Of a DNA stretch of 64,000 nt, positions 35,276 to 44,164 are shown piece after piece. The notes under the pieces were generated by a model. It ran no database searches, was not told the origin of the DNA, and saw only the letters and a list, made by a program, of their open reading frames with translations. Position 1 is the first letter of the stretch, and the number at the start of each line of letters is the position of its first letter. Source of the DNA: JAGVIE01 sp964520905. GTDB lineage: Bacteria > Bacteroidota > Ignavibacteria > UBA10030 > SZUA-254. The position numbers and the translations under genes were made by a program. The DNA lies in the NCBI GenBank assembly GCA_964520905.1, contig CAZFQL010000006.1:1-64000 (forward strand), given 5' to 3'.

Positions 35276-36289
35276 CTACGCGTTCCTTCCAACCGCTTGG
35301 GCGACTGCCTTTACTTCCTTCATCAATTGCCTGAATGCATCCGGTGTCAGAGATTGTTCACCATCCGAAAATGCTTCAGAGGGATTCGTATGAACTTCCA
35401 CCATCAACCCGTCAGCGCCGGCGGCAATCGCCGCTCGACTCATCGGAATGATCAAATCGTTTCTTCCCGTTCCGTGACTCGGATCGACTATGATCGGAAG
35501 ATGAGAAACTTGTTTTATTGCCGGAATGATATTCAGATCGAGTGTGTTGCGTGAATACTCGACGAAACTTCTGATACCTCTTTCACACAAAATTACCTGA
35601 TCGTTTCCACCCGAAAGAAGATATTCAGCGCTCATTAGAAATTCATTTAGTGTGGCGGAAAAATTTCGTTTCAACAAAATCGGCTTCTTAACCTTGGACA
35701 ATTCACGAAGCAACTTTGTGTTGTACATATTGCGCGACCCCACCTGAAGTAAATCGGCATATTCCAGGACGGTATCCAGTTCTGAAATATCGATCACCTC
35801 GGTCACTATACCCAAGCCCGTCGCCTCACGCGCTTTCGCCAGCAATTTCAAGCCGTCTTTCCCAAGACCCTGGAATGTATATGGACTCGTTCGCGGTTTG
35901 AAAGCGCCACCCCGAAGCAATGAGGCTCCGGCAGATTTTACTGCTTGCGCCGTCTGCAATAACTGATCTTCGTTCTCTACCGAGCAAGGACCTGCAATCA
36001 CTATAATCTTTTGTCCTCCGAATGCCGCACCCTTTACTTCTACTTTTGTATCACCTTGCTTGAATTCTCTGCTTGCTAATTTATATGGCTTCACGACCGG
36101 GATTACATTCTCAACATGCGGCAATAACGAAAACTGTTCTCGTATTAGATTTCTTTCTTCACCGACAATGTTGATAATAGTACGCGAGGAGTCTCTCAGA
36201 AGATTCGCCTGGCACCCGATCTCCTCGGCATGCGTAATAACCTGCTTAATATCTTCATCTGTGGCATTAACTGCCATCACAATGATCAT
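35276..36289 (-). CDS. aroF: 3-deoxy-7-phosphoheptulonate synthase
   Basis: 337 residues. The N-terminal ~90 residues are a ferredoxin-like (ACT-like) regulatory domain, as in the Thermotoga-type enzyme. The barrel shows IAGPCSVE, the GGAFKPRTSPYTFQG motif and VDPSHGTG. It condenses phosphoenolpyruvate and erythrose 4-phosphate, the first step of aromatic amino acid synthesis. The N-terminal domain suggests feedback inhibition by an aromatic amino acid; this is known for the family, not shown here. It is the first gene of a run continuing into glcD. Confidence 0.92.
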   Translation of the reverse strand: MIIVMAVNATDEDIKQVITHAEEIGCQANLLRDSSRTIINIVGEERNLIREQFSLLPHVENVIPVVKPYKLASREFKQGDTKVEVKGAAFGGQKIIVIAGPCSVENEDQLLQTAQAVKSAGASLLRGGAFKPRTSPYTFQGLGKDGLKLLAKAREATGLGIVTEVIDISELDTVLEYADLLQVGSRNMYNTKLLRELSKVKKPILLKRNFSATLNEFLMSAEYLLSGGNDQVILCERGIRSFVEYSRNTLDLNIIPAIKQVSHLPIIVDPSHGTGRNDLIIPMSRAAIAAGADGLMVEVHTNPSEAFSDGEQSLTPDAFRQLMKEVKAVAQAVGRNA

Positions 36290-36429
36290 AAATATTCCGA
36301 TAATTTCTAAATATCAAATCAAATTTAAAGATGTGTTAAGATAAGAAAAAATGTTGAGAATGTATAGTTTCTACATCGCAGATTGATAATCGTCTTGCAT
36401 TTAACAGATTATTTTCTATTATTTAGTAT

Positions 36430-36780
36430 GTGAAGAGTTCTGCACGACATATAACGACGCTGTTGATCATATCCTGCTACCTCACGATCGTACTCACAGG
36501 TCAGAATGGGATTCTTCACTCAATCATTAACACTGGTAATGGTGAGCATCAGGTTGATACCGGCAGCAATTCTATACCCTCTGATTTCAAAATCTATTTT
36601 GCACAGGGGAAACATCTTCCGCTGACGATCAAGATTCAAGTCCCATCCGAATCGATACTTTCAATAATTCAGTTTCCTGAACAAACAAAATTCATATATC
36701 CAAATTATTCTTGTACACTTCTAACTCTTCAATCTTTTAAATTTATACGTTACCTCCCCCGCGACCCTCCCGTGGCGTAG
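36430..36780 (+). CDS. Small exported protein with RDPP tail
   Basis: 116 residues from a GTG start at 36430, with a signal-peptide-like N-terminus (ITTLLIISCYLTIVLTG). No domain is recognised. It ends RDPPVA, a tail like those of DUF2946-type small exported proteins, but the histidine/cysteine pattern of that family is not clear. A possible promoter (TTGCAT-N16-TATTAT, 36395-36422) lies so close to the start that the mRNA would be nearly leaderless. Expression is uncertain. Confidence 0.45.
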   Translation: MKSSARHITTLLIISCYLTIVLTGQNGILHSIINTGNGEHQVDTGSNSIPSDFKIYFAQGKHLPLTIKIQVPSESILSIIQFPEQTKFIYPNYSCTLLTLQSFKFIRYLPRDPPVA

Positions 36781-36882
36781 TTCTTCCGTTCCAACAAATA
36801 TTATAATCTATGCGTGAGATATTTATGTCAATGCATTTTCACGTGCTGTTATTATTTTTAAAACATTCGAAGGAGAACTACT

Positions 36883-37023
36883 ATGAATAAGCAAAATCAA
36901 AAACGGGAAGATTTACAACAAAATTCTGAACAGGGATTTCCGTTTCAACTCAAATTGTTGATTGCGGGAATTGTTATCGGTTTGACAATTCTTGTTCTTG
37001 AATTCACCGGCTTTTTCAAATAA
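36883..37023 (+). CDS. 46-aa single-pass membrane peptide
   Basis: This short gene begins with a polar N-terminus (MNKQNQKREDLQQNSEQG), followed by one hydrophobic helix (LLIAGIVIGLTILVLEF), and stops at 37021-37023. CGAAGGAGA lies seven bases before the ATG, a strong ribosome binding site. It is likely a real small inner-membrane peptide, of unknown function. Confidence 0.6.
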   Translation: MNKQNQKREDLQQNSEQGFPFQLKLLIAGIVIGLTILVLEFTGFFK

Positions 37024-37039
37024 GCGATCAGACGAATCC

Positions 37040-37245
37040 GGGATTTGTGGCAGATGCAGGGTATCGCCATCGGGCAGAACAGCAACGGGAATACCTCTAC
37101 CCGATAAATTGATGTATTCATTGACTGCCGAGTGCAGATCTTAAATGGATTTCAGTTTGCAATCCATAACATCGGCGCTTGGCATCGATGAATAAATAGC
37201 AATCTCTGATTTTTTAGAATATCGGAAATGATCTGTTACAGCCAT
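37040..37245 (-). pseudogene. Possible remnant of a LarA/DUF2088-type gene 3' end
   Basis: On the minus strand a frame starting at 37245 reads DHFRYSKKSEIAIYSSMP, then an in-frame TAA (37141-37143), then AVNEYINLSGRG and GIPVAVLPDGDTLHLPQI. The SS-x-x-P spacing and AVLPDGD end resemble the C-terminus of nickel-dependent lactate racemase proteins. The upstream part is absent. The match is by eye and weak, but the coding-like sequence broken by a stop is clear. Confidence 0.35.
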
Positions 37246-37304
37246 TGATCAAGTTCAGTTTTATTATTCCGGGCAATCAATCTAAGTATCTCATCCAGCA
37301 GATA

Positions 37305-38195
37305 TTATCTAAGGAACAAAACAGCCACACCAACAACAGCAATGAAGGCGCCGATGATAGCCCGCCAGGATAATTTTTCCTTATATACGAATCTGACAAG
37401 CGGCAACATCAATATCGGTACTATCGCCATGATCGTTGCGGCAATTCCAACCTTAGTGTACGCTATTGCGATCAGACTGAACGATATTCCGAGGAATGGT
37501 CCGAATATCGAGCCGAGTCCCGTCAGCCAGAATGCTTTTTTATCCTGATGATACATCCTGATTGGGTTCTTGTACCGCTTGGTTAAGAATGCTAACGGTA
37601 GAAGCAAGACGAGAGATGAGACGATCCTAATTTCGGTTGCAACGAATCCATTTATTTCTCCCTCGTGGAATGCCATCTTTGCAAAGATGAGTCCTATCCC
37701 CTGTCCCACCGCTCCAAGAAATGCGTAAATAATTCCCGATGTTGTAATTAAAACTTTTTCGGATGGATTTGCTCCCTTATCGAGTACAACAACGCTGACG
37801 CCAAACACTGTGATTATCATTCCCAATACTCCTGCCGATGTCAGCGTTTCACCGAGAACGAAATAAGCAAGCATTGCGGCGAACGCCGGCGCAAGCGACA
37901 TAATAAGCATACTAATCCGCGCGCCGATTTCTTGAAATGCTTTGAATAAAAAAGTATCTCCGAGAGCCAACCCAATGACACCGCTGATGCTTAGATTCAA
38001 GATTTGTGTGGAAGATAGATTAATATTAAAATCCATCACGATAATTAAGACCGTGAGGTAAACGACCGCAAGTATCAGACGGGTGATGTTTACCTGGAAT
38101 GATCCTACTCTTTTTACGGCAGATGCAAACACCATAGCGCTGACCGACCAGAGCATGGCAGTAAGCAGCGCACTCAGTTCACCAGGGAAGGGCAT
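37305..38195 (-). CDS. EamA-family (DMT) transporter
   Basis: 296 residues with ten predicted membrane helices arranged as two EamA repeats. The first has SISGVIGLALGDTFLFKAF, the PAFAAMLAYFVLGE segment and GVLGMIITVFGVSVV. The second has GSIFGPFLGISFSLIAIAY and PLVRFVYKEKLSWRAIIGA. EamA proteins usually export small metabolites; the substrate cannot be told. It starts with ATG at 38195 and seems to be a single gene. Confidence 0.88.
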   Translation of the reverse strand: MPFPGELSALLTAMLWSVSAMVFASAVKRVGSFQVNITRLILAVVYLTVLIIVMDFNINLSSTQILNLSISGVIGLALGDTFLFKAFQEIGARISMLIMSLAPAFAAMLAYFVLGETLTSAGVLGMIITVFGVSVVVLDKGANPSEKVLITTSGIIYAFLGAVGQGIGLIFAKMAFHEGEINGFVATEIRIVSSLVLLLPLAFLTKRYKNPIRMYHQDKKAFWLTGLGSIFGPFLGISFSLIAIAYTKVGIAATIMAIVPILMLPLVRFVYKEKLSWRAIIGAFIAVVGVAVLFLR

Positions 38196-38579
38196 CGGGA
38201 TGAATCATAAATAAGAAAAATGTTCAAAAGTATTTTATCAAAGTTATCAACACGGTTGTACAGCGAAATAATATAAGAAAAATAGATCAGGTTTCACATT
38301 TTGAAAGTAAATTAATTCTAACCAATCCGATTTCCAAGAGTGAAAACTTCCTCTCCTCTTAAGTGAGGATTTAGGTGGGATCCAAACCAGGACGTCTTTA
38401 ATTTCTCAGCTGAGCGCTGATTCCAGCTTATAAAATGAAAAAGCCCCTGCAAATACTTCCACAGGTGCTTCCTCGATTAATATTGAAATAATTAGTCCGT
38501 TTTTGTACTTTAAATATGTTCCTGCTTAACATAATATCACAACTCATATTTCTGAATATTATTAACACACTCGAACAGT
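38196..38579. other. Gap with a minus-strand hairpin
   Basis: No gene is supported. A hairpin at about 38438-38470 (GCACCTG with CAGGGGC on the minus strand, one mismatch, then T residues) looks like a leftward terminator, although no leftward gene directly precedes it. The rest carries AT-rich sequence that should hold the divergent promoters of the EamA and hydrolase genes. Confidence 0.4.
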
Positions 38580-39446
38580 ATGACCTCTTCCAGATATTTA
38601 CGAACATTTTTGAAACGAAGTATTATAGCCGGAATAATTGCAATATTATTATGGACAATTATCATTATGATTTTTGAAGAAAAGTTTATATTTTTTCCGT
38701 CAAAGTATCCTGAAGGAATTTACGACGATGCACACGTCATTGCCAATTTATCCGACTGCTGGATAAATACGCAGGATGGTGTAAAGCTTCATGGCTGGTT
38801 CGCACGAACCGATAGTGCAATTGCTACAATCGTAATGTGTCACGGCAATGCAGGCAATATCTCCCATCGTCTTGAAATTATACGGCGACTTCAAAAGGTC
38901 GGACTTAACATTCTGATTTTTGATTATCGCGGGTACGGTAAAAGCGAGGGCTCTCCAACAGAAGATGGAGTGTACAAAGATGGGCGAGCCGCATTCGACT
39001 ACGCAATGAATTTACCCGATGTGAATCCGAAACGGATAATTTTGTGGGGAACGAGTTTAGGAGGCGCAGTCGCTGTGGATATAGCATTACAACGTCCAGC
39101 GCTCGGATTGATATTGGAATCGGCATTTTCTTCTGCTAAGGATGTGGCGCGTTCCGCCTATCCGTACTTACCGATTCATTATGTATTACGCAGCAACTTT
39201 AATTCGGTTGAAAAGATTCGTAAAATCCACATCCCGCTGTTACAGATACATGGAAAGAATGACAACATTATTCCGATTGAACTTGGGAAAATATTGTTTG
39301 AGGCAGCGAATGAACCCAGAGAGTTTTATATCATTGATGGATCCGATCACAACGATACATTTATAGTTGGTGGTACGCAATACTTAGAAAGAATCAGAGC
39401 ATTTATACTTCGTACTATCGAATTGAGCAGTGTAGAACCGAAATAA
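38580..39446 (+). CDS. Membrane-anchored alpha/beta hydrolase (BEM46/ABHD13-like)
   Basis: 288 residues. One N-terminal membrane helix (about 17-33) anchors a hydrolase domain. The oxyanion motif is HGNAGN (near 88), followed by DYRGYGKSEGSP, the nucleophile elbow GTSLGG (near 160), then HGKNDNIIP and GSDHNDT for the acid and histidine. This is the BEM46/ABHD13 pattern. It is a serine hydrolase at the inner membrane; the substrate is unknown. The last codon is 2 bp from the convergent DUF362 gene end. Confidence 0.85.
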   Translation: MTSSRYLRTFLKRSIIAGIIAILLWTIIIMIFEEKFIFFPSKYPEGIYDDAHVIANLSDCWINTQDGVKLHGWFARTDSAIATIVMCHGNAGNISHRLEIIRRLQKVGLNILIFDYRGYGKSEGSPTEDGVYKDGRAAFDYAMNLPDVNPKRIILWGTSLGGAVAVDIALQRPALGLILESAFSSAKDVARSAYPYLPIHYVLRSNFNSVEKIRKIHIPLLQIHGKNDNIIPIELGKILFEAANEPREFYIIDGSDHNDTFIVGGTQYLERIRAFILRTIELSSVEPK

Positions 39447-39447
39447 A

Positions 39448-40332
39448 TTATATCAGAATATTGTCCTTCCATCCAAGCTTGATAAGATCGATCTTATTCA
39501 TATCGGCTACACCAACTCCATGCTTTTGCTCAGCCGCCGCGATATGTTTTGGAGACGGACGGATCGGTAAGTCTTCCTTGAAATACTGCCGCCGCTTTGC
39601 CTCGATGATCTTTAATCCTACAGCGTCGAGTGCCACCGGATCTGTCCCAACGAGAAATCCTTTGTACTGCCAGACAAATTCTTTATCGAAATGATGCGGT
39701 CCAAGGCAATTAAACTGCGGCGTCATCATCAAAAGAACATTCAACCGCGTTTTACCTTTCACAATCGGAAGGTTGTACAAACTCCCCAGATCAACACACG
39801 AGTCGGGATGAAGATCCGACGGCTCAGGGGCGAACATAATATAATTTTTCAAACAACCGCTCACACCTGCCCAATGATGTGCCCGCATCGGACGTGAGTT
39901 GATCAATACCGTAGCTTTTTGGAAAACGGGATTACGCAACACTCCCTGGTCATCGATGCTAAAATTTGCTTCTTGAACACCCGCGCCAATGACACGTGCT
40001 TGCAACGTGTTCTCAACTTCCGCAGGTGTGGGTAAATACTTCCACCTGTTCGATTTTATCCCAACAATATCCGTCGGCTTGATGATTTGCTTCCATGCCG
40101 CTTCGGTAGTTTTCGCATCGAACAGTTTTACCATCGCTTCATCGAGCATCTGCTCAAAAATCTTCTGATCGATCTTTCCGTCTTTATCTACAATGTTCTG
40201 GTGACGAATAAGTATAACCTTTGATTTCTTTTCCAATGCTTGATTTGCAAATAATGGTACACCCGCGGTGGCTATGAGTGCGGCAGCGCCTGTCTTGCGC
40301 AGAAAATCCCTGCGAGTAATTATGTGTGTCAT
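39448..40332 (-). CDS. Tat-exported DUF362-family protein
   Basis: 294 residues. The twin-arginine signal is ITRRDFLRKTGAAALIATAG. The body has the DUF362 features DIVGIKSNRW, the INSRPMRAHHWAGVSGCLKN segment (split in reading) and VGTDPVALDAVG. Members are often linked to iron-sulfur or electron-transfer proteins, but no cysteine cluster is visible here apart from isolated residues. It overlaps the DUF6599 gene by an ATGA junction, so the two are translationally coupled. Confidence 0.8.
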   Translation of the reverse strand: MTHIITRRDFLRKTGAAALIATAGVPLFANQALEKKSKVILIRHQNIVDKDGKIDQKIFEQMLDEAMVKLFDAKTTEAAWKQIIKPTDIVGIKSNRWKYLPTPAEVENTLQARVIGAGVQEANFSIDDQGVLRNPVFQKATVLINSRPMRAHHWAGVSGCLKNYIMFAPEPSDLHPDSCVDLGSLYNLPIVKGKTRLNVLLMMTPQFNCLGPHHFDKEFVWQYKGFLVGTDPVALDAVGLKIIEAKRRQYFKEDLPIRPSPKHIAAAEQKHGVGVADMNKIDLIKLGWKDNILI

Positions 40333-41216
40333 GGTAATCTCCTCTTGAATGTTTCAAGTGAAATCATTGCTTGTTCTTTTGTAGGTGCATCGAAGATTAT
40401 GACGATGTAGTTTTTCTCTTTCGCGCATGCTGTCCACTTTTTGTTTTCGGTCTTAACGATACCCGCTTCCTTGCTATCAGGCATATAGTGAGTGAGAAAG
40501 CTATGGTAAGCGGAATCGGTTTGTTCTTTGTTCGGATAACCGGCAAGCAGTAGGTAACTACTATCTTTCTTCGATCTTACAAGAACACCCTCAGTGCTGT
40601 CATTTAGATTCAAAATGTTACCATCCGCAACATAGAAGTGGATATTGAGGATCTCGTACCTGTAGAAATAGCGCAAGCTCTTCTCAAGATATTTATTGAT
40701 CGGGATATGTTTGACTATATCCGGTCGTTTCCCATCCGTTGGAATAGCACGTGCTATTTTCTCACCCAGATCGAATATTGCCTTTGATGCTAGTGGATTC
40801 TCTTTTTCTATTCGGATGCAGACGAAATATTTATCCTTCCAGAAACAGAGCAATCCCATCTTATACTCACCATCCTGACCGATAGTAATGCTGGTTCCTC
40901 GTCCTTGCATGTAAGTATAAACGCCAAACGCATTCCGGGCGGATTCCATATCGAACATTTCAACAAGGATTTCTTCCTGATTCGGACAAGCGTATCGTTG
41001 GACAAGAAGGTCTTTGAAATTGTAGGAACGATAGATTTCACCGGCACCATCCATGTAATCGAAAATTTCTTCACCTGTATAGATGCGCGAGGAGTCGGAT
41101 GCGTTCCAACAATCAATTGATTGTGGAATTAATTTCTGCATAGCAGATTGAGTTGTTGTATCTAATGAACCCATAATAAAAGACAGAAATAAAAACAGTG
41201 TTGTCATATTAATCAA
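40329..41216 (-). CDS. DUF6599-like exported protein
   Basis: 295 residues with an N-terminal hydrophobic stretch that may be a signal peptide. The body shows YTGEEIFDYMDGAGEIYRSY, the DMESARNAFGVYTYMQG segment and WKDKYFVCIRIEK, the pattern I associate with DUF6599 proteins. Function is unknown. It ends in an ATGA overlap with the DUF362/Tat gene. DUF362 and DUF6599 proteins may form a periplasmic module; this is inference from the coupling alone. Confidence 0.65.
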   Translation of the reverse strand: MINMTTLFLFLSFIMGSLDTTTQSAMQKLIPQSIDCWNASDSSRIYTGEEIFDYMDGAGEIYRSYNFKDLLVQRYACPNQEEILVEMFDMESARNAFGVYTYMQGRGTSITIGQDGEYKMGLLCFWKDKYFVCIRIEKENPLASKAIFDLGEKIARAIPTDGKRPDIVKHIPINKYLEKSLRYFYRYEILNIHFYVADGNILNLNDSTEGVLVRSKKDSSYLLLAGYPNKEQTDSAYHSFLTHYMPDSKEAGIVKTENKKWTACAKEKNYIVIIFDAPTKEQAMISLETFKRRLP

Positions 41217-41353
41217 GATAAAGTTACAATTGATGACTGATGTGACGCACTGGGTGTTCCTTTAACCATTCGGTTGCTGGAATTACCACTCATATGGAAC
41301 TCAACCCCCACCTGGGATGAGTATTTCTGCGCAACATAAGTAGATTAATTATA

Positions 41354-43414
41354 TCATTTGACACTCTTCAAGGGAATCCGCACGAGCATGAATCCGATTA
41401 CTGCGATACAAACCAGACTCAGCAGATACATCGGCTCATCGAACATATGAAATATCTTAATCTCCGCAAAAGCGAGTCCGGCGAATAATAATCCGAGTAA
41501 TGCCTCGCCAGCGATGAGACCTGAAGAAAGCAGCACTCCGATGTTATTTATCTTTTCTTTCGTACCTGCCTCCAACTTTCGTTTCTCCGCAATCTTATCG
41601 AGTAATCCTTTCATTAATCCGCCAACGAAGATTGCAAATGATGTATCGATAGGCAGGTACATACCAACGCTGATAAGCATGGGACTTTTCACCTGCATCA
41701 TTATAAATGCAAAACCCATTAACATGCCGACGATGATAAGAATAAATTCCGTCTTTGCTTCCACTATTCCTCGTGCAACAACAGCCATCAAGCTTGCTTG
41801 CGGCGCGGGTAACTTTTCTCCACCGAAACCGGCACGAGTACCGAGGATATCGTTCTGCTGCTCTGGCGGTAATTGTTTTATTTCGTCTACCGAGTAAACC
41901 TTTCCATTTAATGTTGCGTCCTGCCCTTTGTATTCAACTGTTGTTACTCCACTTTTTTGAAGCTTATCAAACTCATTACCGACAACCTGCTTAATATCTC
42001 CCAAATGAAGCAACGACAAAATCAGAAACATAACTATCGCCGCCGCGGTCACGCCGAAGATATCACCAACCTGCATTCTCCAAGGCGTACAGCCGAGGAT
42101 ATGTCCTGCTTTCAAATCTTGCATCATCTCTCCGGCAACCGAGACGCTTGTACAGGTAAACGCCGCAACGCCGAGAACAGCGGCAATGGCGGCAACACCA
42201 GTCATTCCTAATCCAACCATAAGAAAAGCCACTACGATAAGCACCGAAACCGTAAGTCCGCTTGTTGGATTATTGCTCACACCGATAATGCCTACGAGAT
42301 ATCCTGAAACCGCGGCGAATACAAAACCGAGGAACAACATCACTACAGCGGCCACTGCGGCGGGCAAGAAGCTCTGCGTAAAATAATTGAAAATGAAAAG
42401 CATGATAAGGGCGATAATTCCGATTACTAAAAGAGACCAACGGATGTTGATGTCTTTATCTGTCCGTATAATATTTGAATCATCCGAACCGGATTTTCTG
42501 ATATAAGAAAACGAGCGAGTAATGCCCGTGAAAAGACTATTGCGCATTTTGTACAGTGTATAGAAAGCACCTACAAGCATTCCTCCGATGGCAATGTACC
42601 GGACATAATTTTTCCAGATGGAGGTAAGCTCAGCCGTCCAGTTATTCACAGCACCGAGATCGTCACGGTGTATGAAGAAAGCGATGATCGGTGTCAGCAA
42701 TCCCCATGCAAGCACACCGCCGCTGAAGTTGATCGCTCCAAGTTTTGGTCCAATGATATAACCGACACCGAAGTACGCAGGATTCATACCCGGTGCGCGA
42801 AGCATTAACACACCTTTGGATAGCGACACGATCTGTTGCCATCCCGCTGCTATGAATTTAAACTCGACCAATGCGCTGAAGAATGCGCCCACACCCATTC
42901 CTGCAAATAGGAACCGTGAATTCTGGACGCCACTTTGTCCCGACTTGTGGATTTCCGCCGCCGCAATCGATTCAGGGAAGGGAAGTTCAGCATCTTCAAT
43001 CAAAACACGACGCAAAATTGTAACGAACATGATACCTAAAATGCCTGCAACAACCAGCATGATTGTTGAAAGGATGTAATGTTCGAACGAGAAGAACGGA
43101 TTCCAAATTGAAGCAATAAAAAATGCCGGTAATGTAAAGATTGCGCCTGTTGCAACGTTCCCTCCTATCGATCCAACTGTTCGGGCAGCATTTTCTTCGA
43201 GCAAAGTTCCTTTCATTGTTTTAAGGACTGCCATGCCGATGACAGCGGTTGTGTATGTTGCAGCGATTGTCATTCCAGCTTTCAATCCGAGGTAGGCGTT
43301 GGCAGCTCCCATCATTACTGCCATAAGCACACCAAGGAACACAGCTCGGAATGTGAACTCTGCCATCTTTGTATCAGCAGAAACGAACGGAGTGAATTTT
43401 TTCTCTTCAGTCAT
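41354..43414 (-). CDS. OPT-family oligopeptide transporter
   Basis: 686 residues with about 14-16 membrane helices. Motifs typical of the OPT family are present: YLGLKAGMTIAATYTTAVIG, the ENAARTVGSIGGNVATGA segment near 75-95, PFPESIAAAEIHKSG and CTSVSVAGEMMQDLKAGHI. These proteins import peptides, probably with protons; some prokaryotic members carry metal chelates. The usual bacterial length is 600-700 residues. It stands alone between the DUF6599 and SUI1 genes, with about 100 bp or more to each neighbour. Confidence 0.92.
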   Translation of the reverse strand: MTEEKKFTPFVSADTKMAEFTFRAVFLGVLMAVMMGAANAYLGLKAGMTIAATYTTAVIGMAVLKTMKGTLLEENAARTVGSIGGNVATGAIFTLPAFFIASIWNPFFSFEHYILSTIMLVVAGILGIMFVTILRRVLIEDAELPFPESIAAAEIHKSGQSGVQNSRFLFAGMGVGAFFSALVEFKFIAAGWQQIVSLSKGVLMLRAPGMNPAYFGVGYIIGPKLGAINFSGGVLAWGLLTPIIAFFIHRDDLGAVNNWTAELTSIWKNYVRYIAIGGMLVGAFYTLYKMRNSLFTGITRSFSYIRKSGSDDSNIIRTDKDINIRWSLLVIGIIALIMLFIFNYFTQSFLPAAVAAVVMLFLGFVFAAVSGYLVGIIGVSNNPTSGLTVSVLIVVAFLMVGLGMTGVAAIAAVLGVAAFTCTSVSVAGEMMQDLKAGHILGCTPWRMQVGDIFGVTAAAIVMFLILSLLHLGDIKQVVGNEFDKLQKSGVTTVEYKGQDATLNGKVYSVDEIKQLPPEQQNDILGTRAGFGGEKLPAPQASLMAVVARGIVEAKTEFILIIVGMLMGFAFIMMQVKSPMLISVGMYLPIDTSFAIFVGGLMKGLLDKIAEKRKLEAGTKEKINNIGVLLSSGLIAGEALLGLLFAGLAFAEIKIFHMFDEPMYLLSLVCIAVIGFMLVRIPLKSVK

Positions 43415-43520
43415 TAAATTATTCTTTCAAATTATATGATTGATGCTGGATCTATGTTGATTAGATTCATTTGAATATAAGTGATAAACATTAAGGAATA
43501 ATTTCTATATAATCAAATTT

Positions 43521-43865
43521 CTAACTTAAATTGATTATGTAATTCATATCTTTTAATTTTTCAGCTACCCTCACTCGGTTGTCACCCTGAATTTCGATGT
43601 CCCCACCTTTCACAGTCCCACCGGCACCGCAATGTTGTTTTAAAATACGCGCGATGTCTTCCATTGTTTTAGGATTGTGTTGTAAACCGGAAATTAGAGT
43701 TACGGTTTTACCCTTCCTTCCTTTCGCATCCAACCATACACGGACTGACTTACCTTTTCCATCATGTCCTGATGCCGATGATTTGTCTGTAACCGGAGAT
43801 CGTTCGGATTCAGGTAATATTTGTTTTAAATCGGAAAGTGATTTAAATATTTTTCTATCATTCAT
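43521..43865 (-). CDS. SUI1/YciH-family translation-initiation-like protein
   Basis: 114 residues. The C-terminal SUI1 domain (about 45-112) reads GRKGKTVTLISGLQ, the IARILKQHCGAGGTVK segment and IEIQGDNRVRVAEKLK. It corresponds to bacterial YciH, the homologue of eukaryotic eIF1. In bacteria it may aid start-site fidelity; it is not essential in the cases known. The N-terminal part is short and charged. It appears monocistronic. Confidence 0.88.
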   Translation of the reverse strand: MNDRKIFKSLSDLKQILPESERSPVTDKSSASGHDGKGKSVRVWLDAKGRKGKTVTLISGLQHNPKTMEDIARILKQHCGAGGTVKGGDIEIQGDNRVRVAEKLKDMNYIINLS

Positions 43866-44164
43866 TGCCTGTTTCCTTTGCAGGTTATGATATGAATATA
43901 ATAAAAATATCTTAAGGTTATAAGTCTATATTTAGGAATCCCTAAATCAGTTCTTACCACAAAAAAAATCCTGAACCTTTACCAGATCCAGGATTTCTCT
44001 AATCATGTGAATTATCTTTGAGGTTTTAACCTTCATGTGCATTATATAAACTCCATCTTACAAATCCAATAATAAATATAGATTTGCTTCTTGTTTTACC
44101 TGATTTCCTCAACAACCCAAAACCACTAAAAAAAAGACTCAATCAGGCTGTAATTTCATTATTA
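43866..44164. other. Gap after tyrS, containing its terminator
   Basis: No gene is supported in these 299 bp. Apart from the terminator at 43961-43997, it is AT-rich sequence that should hold the promoter of the SUI1 gene. Confidence 0.5.
43961..43997 (-). terminator. Rho-independent terminator downstream of tyrS
   Basis: On the minus strand the stem AATCCTG/CAGGATT (43989-43995 with 43967-43973) has a 15-nt loop and runs directly into eight T residues. It lies about 170 bp past the tyrS stop codon. Confidence 0.75.

Noticed and set aside
38438..38470. Terminator of a real upstream gene
   Set aside because: The T run is on the minus strand, but no minus-strand gene ends just before it; kept only as a hairpin.
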